Shown here: positions 62,482 through 64,000 of the stretch, piece by piece
Position numbering within the stretch: position 1 is the first letter of the stretch
Layout: each line of letters starts with the position of its first letter
NCBI RefSeq assembly: GCF_003611275.1
Contig: NZ_CP020694.1
Span: 2,356,001 to 2,420,000 of the forward strand
Direction of reading: 5' to 3'
DNA: 64,000 nt
Source: Sulfitobacter sp. D7
Lineage (GTDB): Bacteria; Pseudomonadota; Alphaproteobacteria; Rhodobacterales; Rhodobacteraceae
Program-made: the position numbers and the translations under genes
The notes under the pieces: model-generated
What the model was told of the DNA's origin: nothing
The model's input: the letters and a program-made list of their open reading frames with translations, nothing else
The model's database searches: none

Positions 62482-62501
62482 GGCGCCTGCGGCTTGATTC
62501 C
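62389..62501. repeat. Intergenic repeat element, copy A
   Basis: This 113-base element shares ordered blocks with copy B: TGCCACTTTATGG, GCAGCC, GATGT, CACCCA, CAAATCGCC, ACCC, and the 3' block GGCCCGGCGCCTGCGGCTTGATTCC (described by its first and last parts). Its minus strand reads partial peptide GIKPQAPG in one frame, a trace seen in many spurious annotations. It is not coding. Confidence 0.7.
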
Positions 62502-62570
62502 GGGCTTAGGTGGCATTTGTAGCCAAGCTCCGGCGTTTGCCAGCGGATCGGCAAACTGAAGGCAGCGACA

Positions 62571-62714
62571 TGCCACTTTATGGCGCAGCCGTGATGTGCG
62601 CTCCGCGAGGGTGCACCCAACCTCATCAAATCGCCCACCCGGTCGCACCAAAGGTGCGCCCTTATAATACGGCACGCCTTTGGCGTGACGGCCCGGCGCC
62701 TGCGGCTTGATTCC
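62571..62714. repeat. Intergenic repeat element, copy B
   Basis: Copy B is about 30 bases longer than copy A. The extra part has two small hairpins, CGCACC-AAA-GGTGCG and CACGCC-TTT-GGCGTG, where copy A has a single inverted arm. It has the same start block TGCCACTTTATGG and the same end block. The whole gap 62333-62806 is otherwise without genes; GTTTGCC/GGCAAAC (about 62534-62555) lies between the copies. Confidence 0.7.
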
Positions 62715-62806
62715 CGGCCAAGTGCTACCTGCGCCCAACCCAAAACTTGCCCCGAGGCCCGCGCGAGGGTACAGGACAGAAAACACATTGCACCCAAGGA
62801 CACCTC

Positions 62807-63769
62807 ATGACCGCTTCTGCCGAATTCCAAGACCGCATGCTCTCACTGGGCCTCGCCCGTGTTTCCGAAGCCGCCGCATTGGCCTCGGCCAAGCTGATCG
62901 GCAAGGGTGACGAGAAAGCCGCCGATCAAGCTGCCGTCAACGCCATGCGCGAACAGCTCAACATGCTCGACATCGCGGGCGTCGTGGTCATCGGCGAAGG
63001 CGAGCGTGACGAAGCCCCCATGCTTTATATCGGCGAAGAGGTCGGCACCGGCAAAGGCCCCGGCGTGGACATCGCGCTTGACCCGCTGGAAGGCACCACG
63101 CTGACCGCCAAAGACATGCCCAACGCGCTCACCGTGATCGCCATGGGCCCGCGCGGCTCCATGCTGCACGCGCCCGACACCTATATGGACAAACTCGCCA
63201 TCGGTCCGGGTTTCGAGACCGATGTCGTCACCCTCGACATGACCCCCGGTGAGCGCGTAGAAGCGCTGGCCCGCGCCAAAGGCTGTGCGGCTTCGGACAT
63301 CACCGTTTGCATCCTCGAACGCCCCCGCCATGCGGATATGATCGCCGAGGTTCGCGCCACCGGTGCTGCCATCCGCCTCATCACCGACGGCGATGTGGCG
63401 GGTGTGATGCACTGCGCCGACCCCGAGACCGGCATCGACATGTATATGGGCCAAGGTGGCGCGCCCGAAGGCGTGCTGGCCGCTGCCGCACTGAAATGCA
63501 TGGGCGGGCAGATGTATGGCCGCCTGCTGTTCCGCAACGACGACGAAAAAGGCCGTGCCACCAAGGCCGGGATCACCGAATTTGACCGCATCTATTCGCG
63601 CGACGAGATGGTCACCCAAGACGTGATCTTTGCCGCCACGGGCGTCACCGGCGGCAACATCCTTCCGGGCGTGAAACGCGAGCCGGGCTGGCTGACCACC
63701 GAGACGCTGATCATGCGCTCGCGCACCGGGTCGGTCCGCCGGATCAACTACCGCACCCCGGCAGAGTGA
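62807..63769 (+). CDS. glpX: Class II fructose-1,6-bisphosphatase
   Basis: The 320-residue enzyme removes the 1-phosphate of fructose 1,6-bisphosphate in gluconeogenesis. The GlpX family segments ASAKLIGKGDEKAADQAAVNAMR, VVIGEGERDEAPMLYIGE, DPLEGTTLTAKDMPNALTVIA and LITDGDVAGVMH are all present. ATG 62807 gives MTASAEFQDRML; upstream codons fall in repeat DNA. It lies between hom and recJ as in other Rhodobacteraceae. Confidence 0.96.
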   Translation: MTASAEFQDRMLSLGLARVSEAAALASAKLIGKGDEKAADQAAVNAMREQLNMLDIAGVVVIGEGERDEAPMLYIGEEVGTGKGPGVDIALDPLEGTTLTAKDMPNALTVIAMGPRGSMLHAPDTYMDKLAIGPGFETDVVTLDMTPGERVEALARAKGCAASDITVCILERPRHADMIAEVRATGAAIRLITDGDVAGVMHCADPETGIDMYMGQGGAPEGVLAAAALKCMGGQMYGRLLFRNDDEKGRATKAGITEFDRIYSRDEMVTQDVIFAATGVTGGNILPGVKREPGWLTTETLIMRSRTGSVRRINYRTPAE

Positions 63770-63821
63770 GGGCCAGATCGGCCCTTACCACCCCCTTCCA
63801 TAACGGCCAAATGAGGTCCGC

Positions 63822-64000
63822 ATGAGCTTTCTCGGTGTCGAAACATCTTTGAGCGGGCGGCGCTGGATCGGCCCTGACGTGGAACTGACCCGCGCGGCGG
63901 AACTGCTGGTGCAGCGCGCGGGCCTGCCCGACCCGGTGTGCCAAGTGCTGGCCCGGCGCGGCGTGGTCGACACCGAGGCGGCGGGCTTTCTCGCCCCCGC
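63822..64000 (+). CDS. recJ: 5' end of single-stranded-DNA exonuclease RecJ
   Basis: The first 59 residues are present (MSFLGVETSLSGRRWIGPDV..., then LAARGVVDTEAAGFLAP-like), matching the N-terminus of alphaproteobacterial RecJ. The DHH catalytic domain lies beyond the window. GAGG (about 63813-63816) precedes the ATG. The hom-glpX-recJ order supports the call. Confidence 0.85.
   Translation, partial: MSFLGVETSLSGRRWIGPDVELTRAAELLVQRAGLPDPVCQVLARRGVVDTEAAGFLAP

Noticed and set aside
61788..62786. 332-residue minus-strand frame over the end of hom and the repeat gap
   Set aside because: It runs antisense to hom and through the two repeat copies, giving GIKPQAPG twice; no start site and no family match.

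Overview
The window looks like chromosome of a marine Roseobacter-group alphaproteobacterium (Rhodobacterales), probably Sulfitobacter or a close relative. This rests on protein style, high GC, and order-specific signatures: a DUF1127 gene flanked by CCUCCUCCC-loop ('cuckoo'/CcsR-type) RNA hairpins, an alphaproteobacterial LexA box (GTTC-N7-GTTC), a CtrA full site (TTAA-N7-TTAAC), a SAM-II riboswitch on metZ, carA divergent from a GatB/YqeY gene, glyQ-DUF6446-DUF1206-glyS, and hom-glpX-recJ. I see no tRNA, rRNA, insertion sequence, prophage or CRISPR array. Species assignment is inference.

Layout. 1-1.1 kb: start of an unidentified minus-strand gene, four anti-Shine-Dalgarno hairpins, a DUF1127 gene, four more hairpins. 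1.1-10.3 kb: LexA-boxed uvrD, a lone PAS protein, an FMN hydroxy-acid oxidase, pyruvate carboxylase, a VOC protein and a DUF2244 protein. 10.3-18.9 kb: yqeY/carA, a CtrA-boxed MshEN-glycosyltransferase, GntR regulator, HAD nucleotidase with UbiH-type hydroxylase, class V aminotransferase and a tandem pair of Lrp regulators. 18.9-25.1 kb: ilvC, an EamA transporter, the overlapping folB-folP-glmM operon, and a SleB-type hydrolase. 25.1-32.5 kb (minus): glyQ, DUF6446, DUF1206, glyS and a divergent PPDK-like gene. 32.6-37.6 kb: a secreted protein with a disabled trypsin-like domain, trkH, a second DUF1127 gene, folE2. 37.7-44.4 kb: metZ with riboswitch, ispZ/yciB, EamA transporter, mgtC, ftsY, and a NuoE-NuoF fusion. 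44.5-50.7 kb: AlkB-like hydroxylase, secreted protein, xseA, purD, VCBS protein, ferredoxin, lipoprotein. 50.7-64 kb: degP-DUF2065-hflC-hflK-gor-rpiA (minus), sdaA, pirin, TetR, lipoprotein, hom, a repeat-filled gap, glpX and truncated recJ.

Functional links. Folate synthesis is split between folB-folP and folE2. Membrane protein quality control groups DegP with HflKC. Central carbon (pyc, glpX, rpiA, PPDK-like) and amino-acid genes (ilvC, metZ, hom, sdaA, carA) are scattered but dense. The parts most worth a second look are the eight-hairpin RNA cluster with its duplicated promoter-like block, the CtrA-site plus c-di-GMP-domain glycosyltransferase, the pseudoprotease, the PPDK-like gene, the AT-rich insertion inside glyS, and the paired repeat between hom and glpX.
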